Shown: positions 1-7,918, numbered from the stretch's first letter. The stretch: 12,773 nucleotides of DNA from Alphaproteobacteria bacterium (GCA_017642565.1 JAGCOU010000015.1:1-12773); one strand, 5' to 3'. Notes: a model not told the origin generated them from the sequence alone. Numbers and translations: made by a program.

Positions 1-20
1 GCATCTATTAATGCGAAGGG

Positions 21-96
21 TGGTGGAGCTGATGAGATTCGAACTCACGACCTCTGCATTGCGAACGCAGCGCTCTACCAACTGAGCTACAACCCC
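21..96 (-). tRNA. tRNA-Ala (anticodon CGC)
   Basis: Read on the minus strand this is a complete 76-nt cloverleaf. It has a 7-bp acceptor stem, a D arm, an anticodon stem CTGCG/TGCAG enclosing the loop TTCGCAA, a T arm with GTTCGAATC, and an encoded 3' CCA. The anticodon is CGC, which reads GCG. The acceptor stem carries the G3:U70 wobble and A73, the alanine identity elements, and these independently confirm the assignment. It lies 21 nt downstream of tRNA-Leu on the same strand and probably shares its transcript. Its terminator is outside the window. Confidence 0.96.
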
Positions 97-117
97 AAAA
101 ACTCTTGCTCAAACATA

Positions 118-204
118 TGGTGGGCATAAGAAGACTCGAACTTCCAAGGTATCGCTACCACTAGTACCTGAAACTAGCGCGTCTACCAATTCCGCCATAT
201 GCCC
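118..204 (-). tRNA. tRNA-Leu (anticodon CAG)
   Basis: An 87-nt class II tRNA on the minus strand. The acceptor stem is GGGCATA/TATGCCC, the anticodon stem is CTAGT/ACTAG around the loop TTCAGGT (anticodon CAG, reading CUG), there is a long variable arm, the T loop is GTTCGAGTC, discriminator A73 is present and 3' CCA is encoded. The long variable arm and the anticodon agree on leucine. It is the first gene of a two-tRNA unit with tRNA-Ala. Confidence 0.96.
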
Positions 205-220
205 GTTCGAAGCACGACAA

Positions 221-249
221 ATAATAAACTATATCAACTCGTTTTGCAA
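221..249 (-). promoter_or_regulatory. Promoter of the tRNA-Leu/tRNA-Ala unit
   Basis: On the minus strand, TTGCAA (249-244) and TATTAT (226-221) are separated by exactly 17 nt, a good sigma70-type promoter. The predicted start near 214 leaves about 10 nt before the mature 5' end of tRNA-Leu at 204, a normal pre-tRNA leader. Confidence 0.6.
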
Positions 250-290
250 CAAGAAAAAATCGAATTTTATGAAAAAATTATGTAAAATTC

Positions 291-332
291 TTGTGATTTT
301 GCTTGCTCTGCATTTTATAAATTTGCTAAAAT
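291..332 (+). promoter_or_regulatory. Candidate promoter(s) of the 343 gene
   Basis: Two overlapping candidates are visible. TTGTGA (291-296) with TATAAA (316-321) has a 19-nt spacer and would start near 328. TTGCTC (303-308) with TAAAAT (327-332) has an 18-nt spacer and an extended -10 TGC at 324-326, and would start at about 338-340. The second would give an almost leaderless mRNA, because the ATG is at 343. Neither is decisive. Confidence 0.35.
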
Positions 333-342
333 TACACAAGAG

Positions 343-2898
343 ATGAAGAAAATTCTAACTTTTGTGCTATCAAGTATAATCTGCATATTCAGTGCGGACG
401 CTGCTGTGCGTGGCGAAAAAACTGTGGTTCGCAACAAATCTGCCCAGGGCGCAACAGCCATGCGTGCAACGCGATCTGTAACTTCGCGCACACCGGTAAA
501 AACTGTTGTGGCTGCCCGCACAACAAAACCTGTATCAGTATTAATTCCTAGAACAGCCAACAAAACTGTGGCAACAAGAACATCTGCGCGTTCAGCAACA
601 AAACAAAACCGCGCAGTATCAGCACGCGCTGCAACAACTGACGAAGAAAAACCCGCGGCAACAGAAACTCGTACAGGTGCAGAATATGAACAATGTAAAA
701 CTGCTTTCTTTAATTGTATGGATCAATTTTGTCAATTGAAAAATGATAATTTCAGGAGATGCTCTTGCAGCGAACGCGTGTTTGATTTCCAAGATGTTTC
801 AGAAAACTATCAAACAGTCAGCACTAAATTGAGCGAATTTAACGAAAATCTCGATGTAGTTGGTATGACCAAAGAACAAGCCACCGCTATAAAAACCGCA
901 TCCGCAGGCGAAGACGCCCTGACCGAAGATAAATCGGCTTCAAAACAACTATTGCAGGCAATTATGAATTCTATCAAAGGCGAAGACTCAACGGTCGGTG
1001 GCAAATACAGAGATTTAAACAGCATAGACCTTTCTTCTGATTTTACCAATGCCTTTAACATAGATGATTCAGCACAACTTATCGCGTCCTATAATGGCAC
1101 AACTTTGTACAAAGCCGTCTACCCAAAATGCCGTAATGCTGTCAAAGACGATTGTAATTCTGCTTCGTTGCAACGCGCAATTAATGCATATTTAATGGCC
1201 ATAGAACAAGATTGCAACACCGTAGAAGCCGCCCTTAAAAAACAGCAAAAAACATTAAAAGCAGCAACTCACGAAAGCAGTGCCATGCTCGATTTAGCGC
1301 GCGTTGAAAATCGCCAAAAACACAATTCCGCGGATGTTGCGACATGTTTAACCAATGTAGAAACCGCAATCCAAAACGAAGAGGTCTGCGGTGCAAATTA
1401 TCATAAATGTCTTGATTATGGTCAATTTATCGATGTTGATACAGGCGCTCCTTTGACTGGGGTTTCTAAATTTTATGAGCTAGGAAATTTATTAACATTT
1501 AAAACCGGTTCGGAATTAAAAGATCAACAATTGTCCAAAATTCAAAACAACAAAGCCTTTGTTCAGTTCTTTGAGAACAAAACAAAAAAATTCGCCAAAG
1601 AATCTTTGGACAAATGCACAGAAGACGCCGATTTTGTATGGCAACAATATCTCGATAGGGCGTTAATAGACATCTATTATGCCCAACAGTCTAAGGTAAA
1701 AACCATAAAACAAAGTTGTCTTGATTTGGTTGCAAGTTGCTATGACAACCAAAACACAGCCATAGCGACCGCTATCGCAAACCTAACCGGAGACACAACA
1801 GTATTATTGAAACCGACAACAATATCTTTGACCACAGAACTGTGCAAAAACTACATAGATTCTTGTAACGGCATGTTTGACAATGACATAATTGCCCAAT
1901 ATGTTGAAAACAAAGAAACCACAGATTCTTTGAATGCTTGTCGTGCAATCGCAGAACAATGTTTTGAGAGCTTTGGTGGCACTGCCTATAACAATCTTTA
2001 TTATACACAAAGCGGACTATTTAGATTGGGGCAAGCCATGGATTGGTTCAGCCTTTATGAATATTCAACAGATTCCACTGAACCGACTATACTATCACCG
2101 TGCGCCCAACAAGTTGCTAATACAAAAGGATGTGAAGACAAAGTGGAAAAAGTATTTGGCGGATTTGATAAATACACAGATACTACAAACAACAACTATG
2201 CGTACATATTTGATACAGACAATCGTACCATAGCAACAAACTTGACAGATATGACGCGCAAAATTCGCCCAACAGGTGTTGCCACAGAAGTATATTATAA
2301 AATTATCGACAATTTGAAAAACCATTGTGCTGGTCTTGGTGGCTATTTTGTAGAATACAAATACGCCACAGTTTATGGCTATAAACCAAACGATTTTTGC
2401 AAAATAGACTCAAACAATGCAACGAGTGCTTTTTACATAAGCCCATCCGTTAATCATCAGCAAAGTTTGGTTTATTGGTACCACTTCATAGAAGAAGAAA
2501 ACATGTGTCCATCCAATTATGCTTACGACGTAGATGTCCAATCTTGGGGTATATGTTCTTGCTGGGAAAACGGCGGATACAGAAGTAAAAACGGCACGTT
2601 ATCTACATGCAGACCTATAATACCATCAATATCTGGACAAAATGACCCATTATGTTCTGATGAACTTTTGTGCTCTCCAACGAACACTTCAACCGAATAC
2701 TTATGCGAAAACACAAGAGCAATAAGCGATGAGCATCAGTACTGGTGCCAACAATCTGTATTCTCATCCAACGGACAACTTTGCCCAACAACACAATTAA
2801 TCACAGACGGGGACGCCGCATACTGTGCAGACGGAAACAACCAAATAATTGATGTCGTCAAATATAATGTGTACAAACGTCTTTTGACAGACCAATAA
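343..2898 (+). CDS. Large exported Cys-rich protein of unknown function
   Basis: I do not recognise a family for this 851-aa protein. Residues 1-20 form a signal peptide (MKK, hydrophobic core, ADA before A21), so it should be periplasmic or extracellular. Residues 26-99 are low-complexity Ala/Thr/Val/Ser with 16 Lys/Arg and no Asp or Glu, which looks like a disordered basic linker. The rest is mostly helical-looking and polar, with 32 cysteines after the signal peptide. Several fall in C-X6-C pairs: 118/125, 349/356, 459/466, 501/508 and 533/540. A C-terminal part (722-828) has more irregular Cys spacing. There is no transmembrane segment after the signal peptide and no evident catalytic motif. 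The even Cys count and export suggest disulphide bonding, which is inference. The ATG is chosen because it directly opens the signal peptide; the ribosome site is weak (AAGAG touching the ATG). It is convergent with lpxB, 17 nt away. Confidence 0.85.
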   Translation: MKKILTFVLSSIICIFSADAAVRGEKTVVRNKSAQGATAMRATRSVTSRTPVKTVVAARTTKPVSVLIPRTANKTVATRTSARSATKQNRAVSARAATTDEEKPAATETRTGAEYEQCKTAFFNCMDQFCQLKNDNFRRCSCSERVFDFQDVSENYQTVSTKLSEFNENLDVVGMTKEQATAIKTASAGEDALTEDKSASKQLLQAIMNSIKGEDSTVGGKYRDLNSIDLSSDFTNAFNIDDSAQLIASYNGTTLYKAVYPKCRNAVKDDCNSASLQRAINAYLMAIEQDCNTVEAALKKQQKTLKAATHESSAMLDLARVENRQKHNSADVATCLTNVETAIQNEEVCGANYHKCLDYGQFIDVDTGAPLTGVSKFYELGNLLTFKTGSELKDQQLSKIQNNKAFVQFFENKTKKFAKESLDKCTEDADFVWQQYLDRALIDIYYAQQSKVKTIKQSCLDLVASCYDNQNTAIATAIANLTGDTTVLLKPTTISLTTELCKNYIDSCNGMFDNDIIAQYVENKETTDSLNACRAIAEQCFESFGGTAYNNLYYTQSGLFRLGQAMDWFSLYEYSTDSTEPTILSPCAQQVANTKGCEDKVEKVFGGFDKYTDTTNNNYAYIFDTDNRTIATNLTDMTRKIRPTGVATEVYYKIIDNLKNHCAGLGGYFVEYKYATVYGYKPNDFCKIDSNNATSAFYISPSVNHQQSLVYWYHFIEEENMCPSNYAYDVDVQSWGICSCWENGGYRSKNGTLSTCRPIIPSISGQNDPLCSDELLCSPTNTSTEYLCENTRAISDEHQYWCQQSVFSSNGQLCPTTQLITDGDAAYCADGNNQIIDVVKYNVYKRLLTDQ

Positions 2899-2915
2899 AA
2901 TCTATTATATTATTT

Positions 2916-4037
2916 TTATTTAGAATTTAAAATATCATCAGCGATTATTTTTGCTGAGTTTTTCTGGGATATTTTCCATTTAGTATCTGCAGACTTTAAT
3001 TCTTTAATCATCGTTTTTCTGTTGGTGTCCAAAGTCAGTTTTTTTACCCAATCTGTAATTTCTTTTGGGTTTGCAGCACCGCCCAATAATTCAGGATATA
3101 TAGTTTTATTCATTAAAATGTTTACTAACGAGACCCATTTTATTTTTATCAAAATATGAGCCAACAAACAAGTTAACGGATTCATTTTATAAACCACTAT
3201 TGCTGGTATGTGCATCACAGCCAATTCCGCAGATACAGTTCCACTAGCAACAACAGCGATAAAAGTCTTTGAATACACATCATATCTTTCATCTGCAGCA
3301 ACCAATTGTGGTTTGACTTCCCATTTGCTCACTTCGTTTTTAATAAAAGATTCTGTAGTTTCCACGGTTGGTATCACAAACTTGTAATTTTGATATCCAT
3401 CTTTAACCAACTGTTCCACAGTTTTATGAAAAACCGGTAATAATTTTTTTACTTCGCTCATTCGACTGCCGGGAACCAAAGTTATAATTTTTTCTTTGTT
3501 ATTAACAACTTTATATTTATCGAGCCCATCAGCAATAGGGTGTCCCACAGCCACTGTTTTTAATCCATATTTTTCAAAATACGGTTTTTCAAATTCAAAA
3601 AAAGCATACAGTTTATCAAAGATTTTAGCATATTTACCGGCACGCTTTGCACCCCAAGCCCAAACTTGTGGCGCAACCACATGATAAAACTTCATCGTCT
3701 TAGCCTGAGAATGCTTTTTTACAGCCTTGATAACAGACTTAGCAAATCCAGGTGAATCTATGGTTAAAACAATATCGGGTTTTTCTTTTATTATAGCAGC
3801 AACAGTTTGCTTTATGCGCAAAGATAAAGTTTTTGCATGTCCCAAAACTTCAAACACTCCCATCACAGACAAATCAGACATTGGGAATAATGATTTTAAA
3901 CCAGCCGCAATCATATTTTGCCCGCCAACACCAACAAATTCGGTATTTTCAGGCATTTCGCGCATTATTTTTCCACCTAAAACATCACCTGAAACTTCGC
4001 CAGCAATAATAAAAATCTTTTTATTAGTGGTTGTCAT
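2916..4037 (-). CDS. lpxB: Lipid-A-disaccharide synthase LpxB
   Basis: LpxB (family GT19) is a membrane-associated glycosyltransferase that joins UDP-2,3-diacylglucosamine to lipid X, forming the beta-1,6 disaccharide of lipid A. The 373 aa match the family length and carry its signatures: GEVSGD at 13-18, TIDSPGF at 92-98, APQVWAWG at 122-129, GHPIAD at 165-170, LVPGSR at 187-192, ASGTVSAELA at 264-273, and an NILM...YPELLG block near 306-319. I prefer the ATG at 4037, which has GGAA 9 nt upstream and a start like other LpxB proteins; a TTG at 4052 would add five residues. The ATG lies inside the end of lpxA (14-nt overlap), so translation is probably coupled. No lpxI or lpxH lies between lpxA and lpxB, so the intervening hydrolase must be encoded elsewhere. 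Confidence 0.95.
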   Translation of the reverse strand: MTTTNKKIFIIAGEVSGDVLGGKIMREMPENTEFVGVGGQNMIAAGLKSLFPMSDLSVMGVFEVLGHAKTLSLRIKQTVAAIIKEKPDIVLTIDSPGFAKSVIKAVKKHSQAKTMKFYHVVAPQVWAWGAKRAGKYAKIFDKLYAFFEFEKPYFEKYGLKTVAVGHPIADGLDKYKVVNNKEKIITLVPGSRMSEVKKLLPVFHKTVEQLVKDGYQNYKFVIPTVETTESFIKNEVSKWEVKPQLVAADERYDVYSKTFIAVVASGTVSAELAVMHIPAIVVYKMNPLTCLLAHILIKIKWVSLVNILMNKTIYPELLGGAANPKEITDWVKKLTLDTNRKTMIKELKSADTKWKISQKNSAKIIADDILNSK

Positions 4038-4830
4038 TTTTGGCTGTTCCAATTCCGCGTTTTGAACGATTTTCTATGAAATCAATGGCATCCATAGCAT
4101 ACTTGTTATTTTTAACATCTTTGCGAACTTTGTTTATTCTGTCCGAAACAGTGCCTTCTGTATCGCCAAACACAGCCGAATACACAGTGTGTATCGCATG
4201 CAAATCTTCGTTTGTAAAGCCGTGACGCATCAAACCAACACGATTAATTGTACGATAAACAGCACGCGCACCATCATAAATAGCATAAGGCAAAACATCG
4301 TTACCGACACCACTCATGCCACCAATAAATGCGTTGCGTCCAATACGAGCAAACTGTAACACCATAACCCCGCCAGACAAGATAGCAAAATCTTCAACTT
4401 CTACATGACCAGCAACCTGAACCAAATTGGACATAACTACGCTGTTGCCAATTTTACAATCGTGCCCGACATGTGCATTAACCATAATCTGGCAATCATC
4501 ACCAATTTCGGTCCCATCAGACGCAGGTGTCCCTGAATGAATTGTTACATATTCACGAATTTTGCAACGTTTTCCTATGCGTAAACCCGTCATAGTTGCT
4601 TCGTCTTGCCATTTTAAATCCTGGCTCATTACGCCCAAAACAGCAAAAGGGTATACAATAGAATCATCACCAATCGAAGTCTTTCCATCAATCACTACGT
4701 TGGACACCAATTCCACACGGTCGCCCAAAACGACATTAGAACCAACTATACAAAAAGGTCCTATTTTACAATCGTTTCCAATAACTGCACCTGGTTTAAT
4801 TATCGCACTTGGATGAATAATAGTTGCCAT
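4024..4830 (-). CDS. lpxA: UDP-N-acetylglucosamine acyltransferase LpxA
   Basis: LpxA catalyses the first step of lipid A synthesis, transferring a hydroxyacyl chain from acyl-ACP to the 3-OH of UDP-GlcNAc. The 268-aa protein shows the left-handed beta-helix hexapeptide pattern from the N-terminus (HPSAII, AVIG, CKIG) to about residue 190, then a helical C-terminal domain. NAHVGHDC (118-125) supplies His123, equivalent to catalytic His125 of E. coli, with His120 beside it. QDLK (70-73) and His142 are also conserved. The Gly that sets chain length in E. coli (G173) aligns with Gly171, so a long hydroxyacyl donor is plausible (inference). The residue aligned with E. coli His160 is Leu158, which is unusual. 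It overlaps lpxB by 14 nt and is preceded by an extended -10 sequence. lpxD and fabZ, often upstream, are absent here. Confidence 0.96.
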   Translation of the reverse strand: MATIIHPSAIIKPGAVIGNDCKIGPFCIVGSNVVLGDRVELVSNVVIDGKTSIGDDSIVYPFAVLGVMSQDLKWQDEATMTGLRIGKRCKIREYVTIHSGTPASDGTEIGDDCQIMVNAHVGHDCKIGNSVVMSNLVQVAGHVEVEDFAILSGGVMVLQFARIGRNAFIGGMSGVGNDVLPYAIYDGARAVYRTINRVGLMRHGFTNEDLHAIHTVYSAVFGDTEGTVSDRINKVRKDVKNNKYAMDAIDFIENRSKRGIGTAKNDNH

Positions 4831-4908
4831 TTTTAATCCGTTTTTTAATGTTTTCTAGGAAGATAATACATTAAAACAACGAAACATGGTATTCAATAAA
4901 TATAACGA

Positions 4909-4917
4909 ATTATAACA
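4909..4917 (-). promoter_or_regulatory. Extended -10 promoter upstream of lpxA
   Basis: On the minus strand positions 4917-4909 read TGTTATAAT, a perfect TATAAT with an extended -10 TGn. No good -35 is visible 16-18 nt upstream, as expected for extended -10 promoters. Transcription would start near 4902 and give a leader of about 70 nt before lpxA at 4830. This implies lpxA-lpxB can be expressed independently of the upstream membrane gene, whose stop codon it overlaps. Confidence 0.4.
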
Positions 4918-5905
4918 ATTCTGTAAAATCTTTATAGCGAAGTTTTTCTGGCACTGAAAACAGATAGGCCGTTCCCAACAAACTTATAACAGGGCAAATG
5001 ATAATTATGCCAAAAGTTATCAACATCAAAGCCCAAGATTGTTTAAAAATCTTTTCCGCCAAAGCCTTGCTGTGATATATAGACAACATCTCGTTTATTG
5101 CCAGGGCGCCAAGCAAACCAACAAACACAGGCACAGATTCTGTTGAAATCAGCAAAACAAAAGCGAATATCGATAATATACGAAACAACCATTTTAACTT
5201 TATATAAGCACTTTGATAAATTTTTCCGCGCGCATTAGTATACTTTGCAACCACAGCAGTAACCCCAAAAAATCCACACAACAACACAGCCCCAATATGT
5301 ATCAAAGTCAAATTACCTAACTGACCAAAACGGAAAAATTCAGGCTGCATTAAAATAAGAATTGACATAACTACAAAAATCAAACTTACCCAAAAAACAT
5401 TTGAAAGAGATTTGTTCAATCTGCTTCCCACAATCATACCACAAAATAGGGCGCTTAACTGTAATAAAATTCCCCACAATGTAGGTTTTGCAGAAAACAC
5501 CGCCAACACAACCAAAGCCAACAACAAAACCCATTTTGTTTTTTTGTTGTTTATTTTTGCTAGATATTTCATCTGTTTAGCCTGGTTTACAATAAACACC
5601 ATAGACACAAATAAAATTGCGGACATAGACACAGCCAACAAAGATATGCTGTCACGTATTACCGCATAGTTTCCACCAAAAATCATTATCCATAAACCCA
5701 AAAACACCACAGACCAAAAGCCAACCTTAGGTTCTATATCTTGATTTGCCCAACCAATTCTAGAAACAAAATCGCGTCCATATAAATACACCATAAAAAA
5801 CAAAGGTATGCTAAACAATCCTACTACAAAAAAGTATGGGCTGTATAGCGCCGCGTTATTAAAAGAACTTACTGCTGTTGCAACAATTGATATATCATTA
5901 AACAT
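4910..5905 (-). CDS. Polytopic membrane protein of unknown function
   Basis: This 331-aa inner-membrane protein is not one I recognise. About ten hydrophobic segments can be picked out, near residues 23-42, 62-78, 87-107, 124-137, 141-161, 170-186, 200-220, 239-255, 257-274 and 290-313. Short basic loops such as NNKKTK (119-124) and KYTNARGK (221-228) separate some of them. There is no conserved enzyme motif, ATP-binding site or obvious transporter signature. The ATG at 5905 has an AAAGG ribosome site 7 nt upstream. It precedes lpxA by 79 nt on the same strand, so an envelope role is possible but rests only on position. It is divergent from the methyltransferase operon and shares a symmetrical -10 region with it. 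Confidence 0.85.
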   Translation of the reverse strand: MFNDISIVATAVSSFNNAALYSPYFFVVGLFSIPLFFMVYLYGRDFVSRIGWANQDIEPKVGFWSVVFLGLWIMIFGGNYAVIRDSISLLAVSMSAILFVSMVFIVNQAKQMKYLAKINNKKTKWVLLLALVVLAVFSAKPTLWGILLQLSALFCGMIVGSRLNKSLSNVFWVSLIFVVMSILILMQPEFFRFGQLGNLTLIHIGAVLLCGFFGVTAVVAKYTNARGKIYQSAYIKLKWLFRILSIFAFVLLISTESVPVFVGLLGALAINEMLSIYHSKALAEKIFKQSWALMLITFGIIIICPVISLLGTAYLFSVPEKLRYKDFTELL

Positions 5906-5931
5906 AAACTTGCCTTTTCGTTTTATTGAAT

Positions 5932-5938
5932 TATTATA
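5932..5938. promoter_or_regulatory. Symmetrical -10 region for divergent transcription
   Basis: TATTATA at 5932-5938 reads TATTAT on the plus strand and TATAAT on the minus strand (5938-5933). On the plus strand TTGCCT at 5910-5915 is 16 nt upstream, and transcription would start about at the ATG at 5944. On the minus strand only a weak -35 is seen; the start would fall near 5926, leaving about 20 nt with an AAAGG site before the ATG at 5905. One AT-rich element could thus serve both genes. Confidence 0.4.
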
Positions 5939-5943
5939 TAGGT

Positions 5944-6630
5944 ATGTCAGAAAAACAAGAAAATTTTACATTATTAAATGGCCGGGTCAAAATGACTCGT
6001 GGTTTTTATAATCCTACTAGTGATGCTGTATGGTTGGCAGCGTTTGCACCAAATGGCGTAAAAACCGTTTTAGATGTTGGTATCGGGACAGGCGGTGTAT
6101 CTTTGTGTTTGCTCTCTCATTTTCCAGATTTGGAAATCACAGGCCTTGATATATCCAAAGAAATGCTTGATGATTATGAAAAAAACATGACCTTAAACAA
6201 CGCATCCATCAAACTATTAAACGCCGATATATTAAAATGGTCGACCACAGAAAGATTTGATTTAGTTATAACAAATCCACCTTACTTTAATGGAACCCCA
6301 GCCAAACACAACGCCCACCATAACACCGATATAAAAAGTTGGACTATGAAATGTTGTGCCCGCGTAAAACCTAACGGATACATCTGCATAATCATAGATA
6401 CCTTGTGTGTCGCAAAAATTATATCTGTCTTGGACAAAAAGCATTTTGGCAACATAGAAATTTTCCCGCTTTTTGGTGCTAAAAATTCTGCGGAACGCGC
6501 AATAATCCGGGCAAAACAGGGTGTTAAAACAGGAACAACAATATTCCAAGGCACATCCATGAACAACAATTCTATTTTACGCGATGGCTTGACTATTGAC
6601 TCTTTATTGGCTACACTAGGAACACTATGA
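5944..6630 (+). CDS. TrmN6/YfiC-like N6-adenine tRNA methyltransferase
   Basis: A 228-aa class I SAM-dependent methyltransferase of the COG4123 type, whose E. coli member methylates A37 of tRNA1(Val) at N6. The N-terminal block GRVKMTRGFYNPTSDAVWLA (13-32) matches the family's opening 'GRV...G.R...DAV.LAA' pattern. The SAM-binding motif VLDVGIGTGG is at 42-51, an acidic GLDIS follows at 67-71, and the catalytic NPPY is at 111-114, typical of amino-group methylation. I chose the ATG at 5944 over a TTG at 5926 because the family begins just before the GRV block. There is no usable Shine-Dalgarno upstream, and the candidate promoter would start at or next to this ATG. It overlaps the M23 gene by 4 nt (ATGA). 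The exact substrate is inferred. Confidence 0.85.
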   Translation: MSEKQENFTLLNGRVKMTRGFYNPTSDAVWLAAFAPNGVKTVLDVGIGTGGVSLCLLSHFPDLEITGLDISKEMLDDYEKNMTLNNASIKLLNADILKWSTTERFDLVITNPPYFNGTPAKHNAHHNTDIKSWTMKCCARVKPNGYICIIIDTLCVAKIISVLDKKHFGNIEIFPLFGAKNSAERAIIRAKQGVKTGTTIFQGTSMNNNSILRDGLTIDSLLATLGTL

Positions 6631-7904
6631 TTAGTTTTATAGCAAGATATTTTTCGTCCCTTTGGGAACTCTTGACCGCACCGTTTAGATTAATATGGCG
6701 CGGAATTGCGAGACTTTTTCCTCCACGAGACTGCACAATTATGGACACACGAGACGGGGAAGTTATCACTTATCAGCAAAGCAGTTTTTGGCGTTTTACT
6801 AAATTTTGTTTATTTATCACTATGACTATATGGGCAGCTTGGTCTACATACGTATATGTATATCATCGTCCTCTTTTGCAAAAACGCACACTGCAACTCG
6901 AAGAATCTCGCAATCGTCACAATCGACAAATGACAGATTTAAAAGTATATCTTCAAAAATACACTGATTTAACTCGCGAATTAAATATCACAGACAATAA
7001 ATTGTTAAAATCTAAAAAACTGACCGACCAAGAAGCGGAAGAATTATTAAACACAAAATCTAAAATCATCGGTGAATTAGACTTTCTGCAAACCAGAATC
7101 ACGGAAATGATGATGGACGAAAACTACACACCTGAATTTGATAAAATATCTGAAATTTCTATGGAATTCGAATTGGTCCGCAACGAAAACGATACTGTAA
7201 AACAAAAACACAAACAAATAATGGAATCTGCCATAGAAATGGCTGATGCGGACACGCAAATAGTAGAAGCAGTATCAAAAATTACATCTGAAAACATTAA
7301 CGAGTTACGCGCTCAATTAAAAAAGATTAATGCAAGCATATCTAAACTGGGACTGAGCGAAGCGGATTTAATCGCCCAAGCCAACAGTTATTCAAGTCAA
7401 TTCGTTGGTGGCACATATATACCTATAAGAATATCTAAAAATTCAAATGAAAAATATCAAAAAATCGCCCAAGACATTGAAAAATGGCATGGACTTTCTC
7501 GATTAACAAAAATTCTGCCTATTGGCGCACCAGTTGAAACAAAGACTATAACATCGCCTTTTGGCGTCCGCGAAGACCCATTTACAAAAACAAAAAAACA
7601 ACACAAAGGAATCGATTTTGCGGGCAAAGTTGGAACAGAATTATATGCTGTGGCACCTGGACGCGTCATCTCTGCCGGCGACAGAACAGGCTATGGCACT
7701 ACCGTAGAAATCGATCACGGTCTCGGGTTTACAACATTATATGCCCATCTGTCAAAAATCATGGTATCGCGTGGCGATTGGGTAAGGCCAGGAACAGTAG
7801 TGGGGCTTGGCGGTTCATCTGGCCGTTCGACCGGTCCACATTTACATTATGAAATTCGATACAAAGGAACGCCATTTAACCCAACAAGTTTTGTCAAAGA
7901 TTAA
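6627..7904 (+). CDS. Membrane-anchored M23 family peptidoglycan endopeptidase
   Basis: A 425-aa envelope peptidase. Residues 1-35 look amphipathic and basic, 36-56 form a short polar cytoplasmic stretch, and 57-78 are a single transmembrane helix (type II topology inferred). Residues 82-240 form a long charged coiled coil, and 305-425 are the M23 (LytM/peptidase_M23) domain. The metal and catalytic motifs are complete: HKGID with His326 and Asp330, YAHL with His374, and HLHYE with His405 and His407. It should therefore be an active zinc endopeptidase cutting peptide cross-links, not a degenerate EnvC/NlpD-type activator. Its start overlaps the methyltransferase stop by 4 nt, and the bactofilin begins 14 nt after its own stop. 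That pairing recurs elsewhere, for example CcmA with Csd M23 peptidases in Helicobacter, and suggests localised wall remodelling in cell-shape control. Confidence 0.93.
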   Translation: MISFIARYFSSLWELLTAPFRLIWRGIARLFPPRDCTIMDTRDGEVITYQQSSFWRFTKFCLFITMTIWAAWSTYVYVYHRPLLQKRTLQLEESRNRHNRQMTDLKVYLQKYTDLTRELNITDNKLLKSKKLTDQEAEELLNTKSKIIGELDFLQTRITEMMMDENYTPEFDKISEISMEFELVRNENDTVKQKHKQIMESAIEMADADTQIVEAVSKITSENINELRAQLKKINASISKLGLSEADLIAQANSYSSQFVGGTYIPIRISKNSNEKYQKIAQDIEKWHGLSRLTKILPIGAPVETKTITSPFGVREDPFTKTKKQHKGIDFAGKVGTELYAVAPGRVISAGDRTGYGTTVEIDHGLGFTTLYAHLSKIMVSRGDWVRPGTVVGLGGSSGRSTGPHLHYEIRYKGTPFNPTSFVKD

Positions 7905-7918
7905 GGAAAGGATGAAAA

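Noticed and set aside
1..20. A GCAT...ATGC repeat downstream of tRNA-Ala
   Set aside because: Only 4 bp and at the window edge; a terminator cannot be judged.
2897..2928. A possible terminator between the 343 gene and lpxB (AAAATCTA with TAGAATTT)
   Set aside because: The stem is AT-only, has a mismatch and a 16-nt loop, and lacks a GC core, so it is unlikely to terminate transcription.
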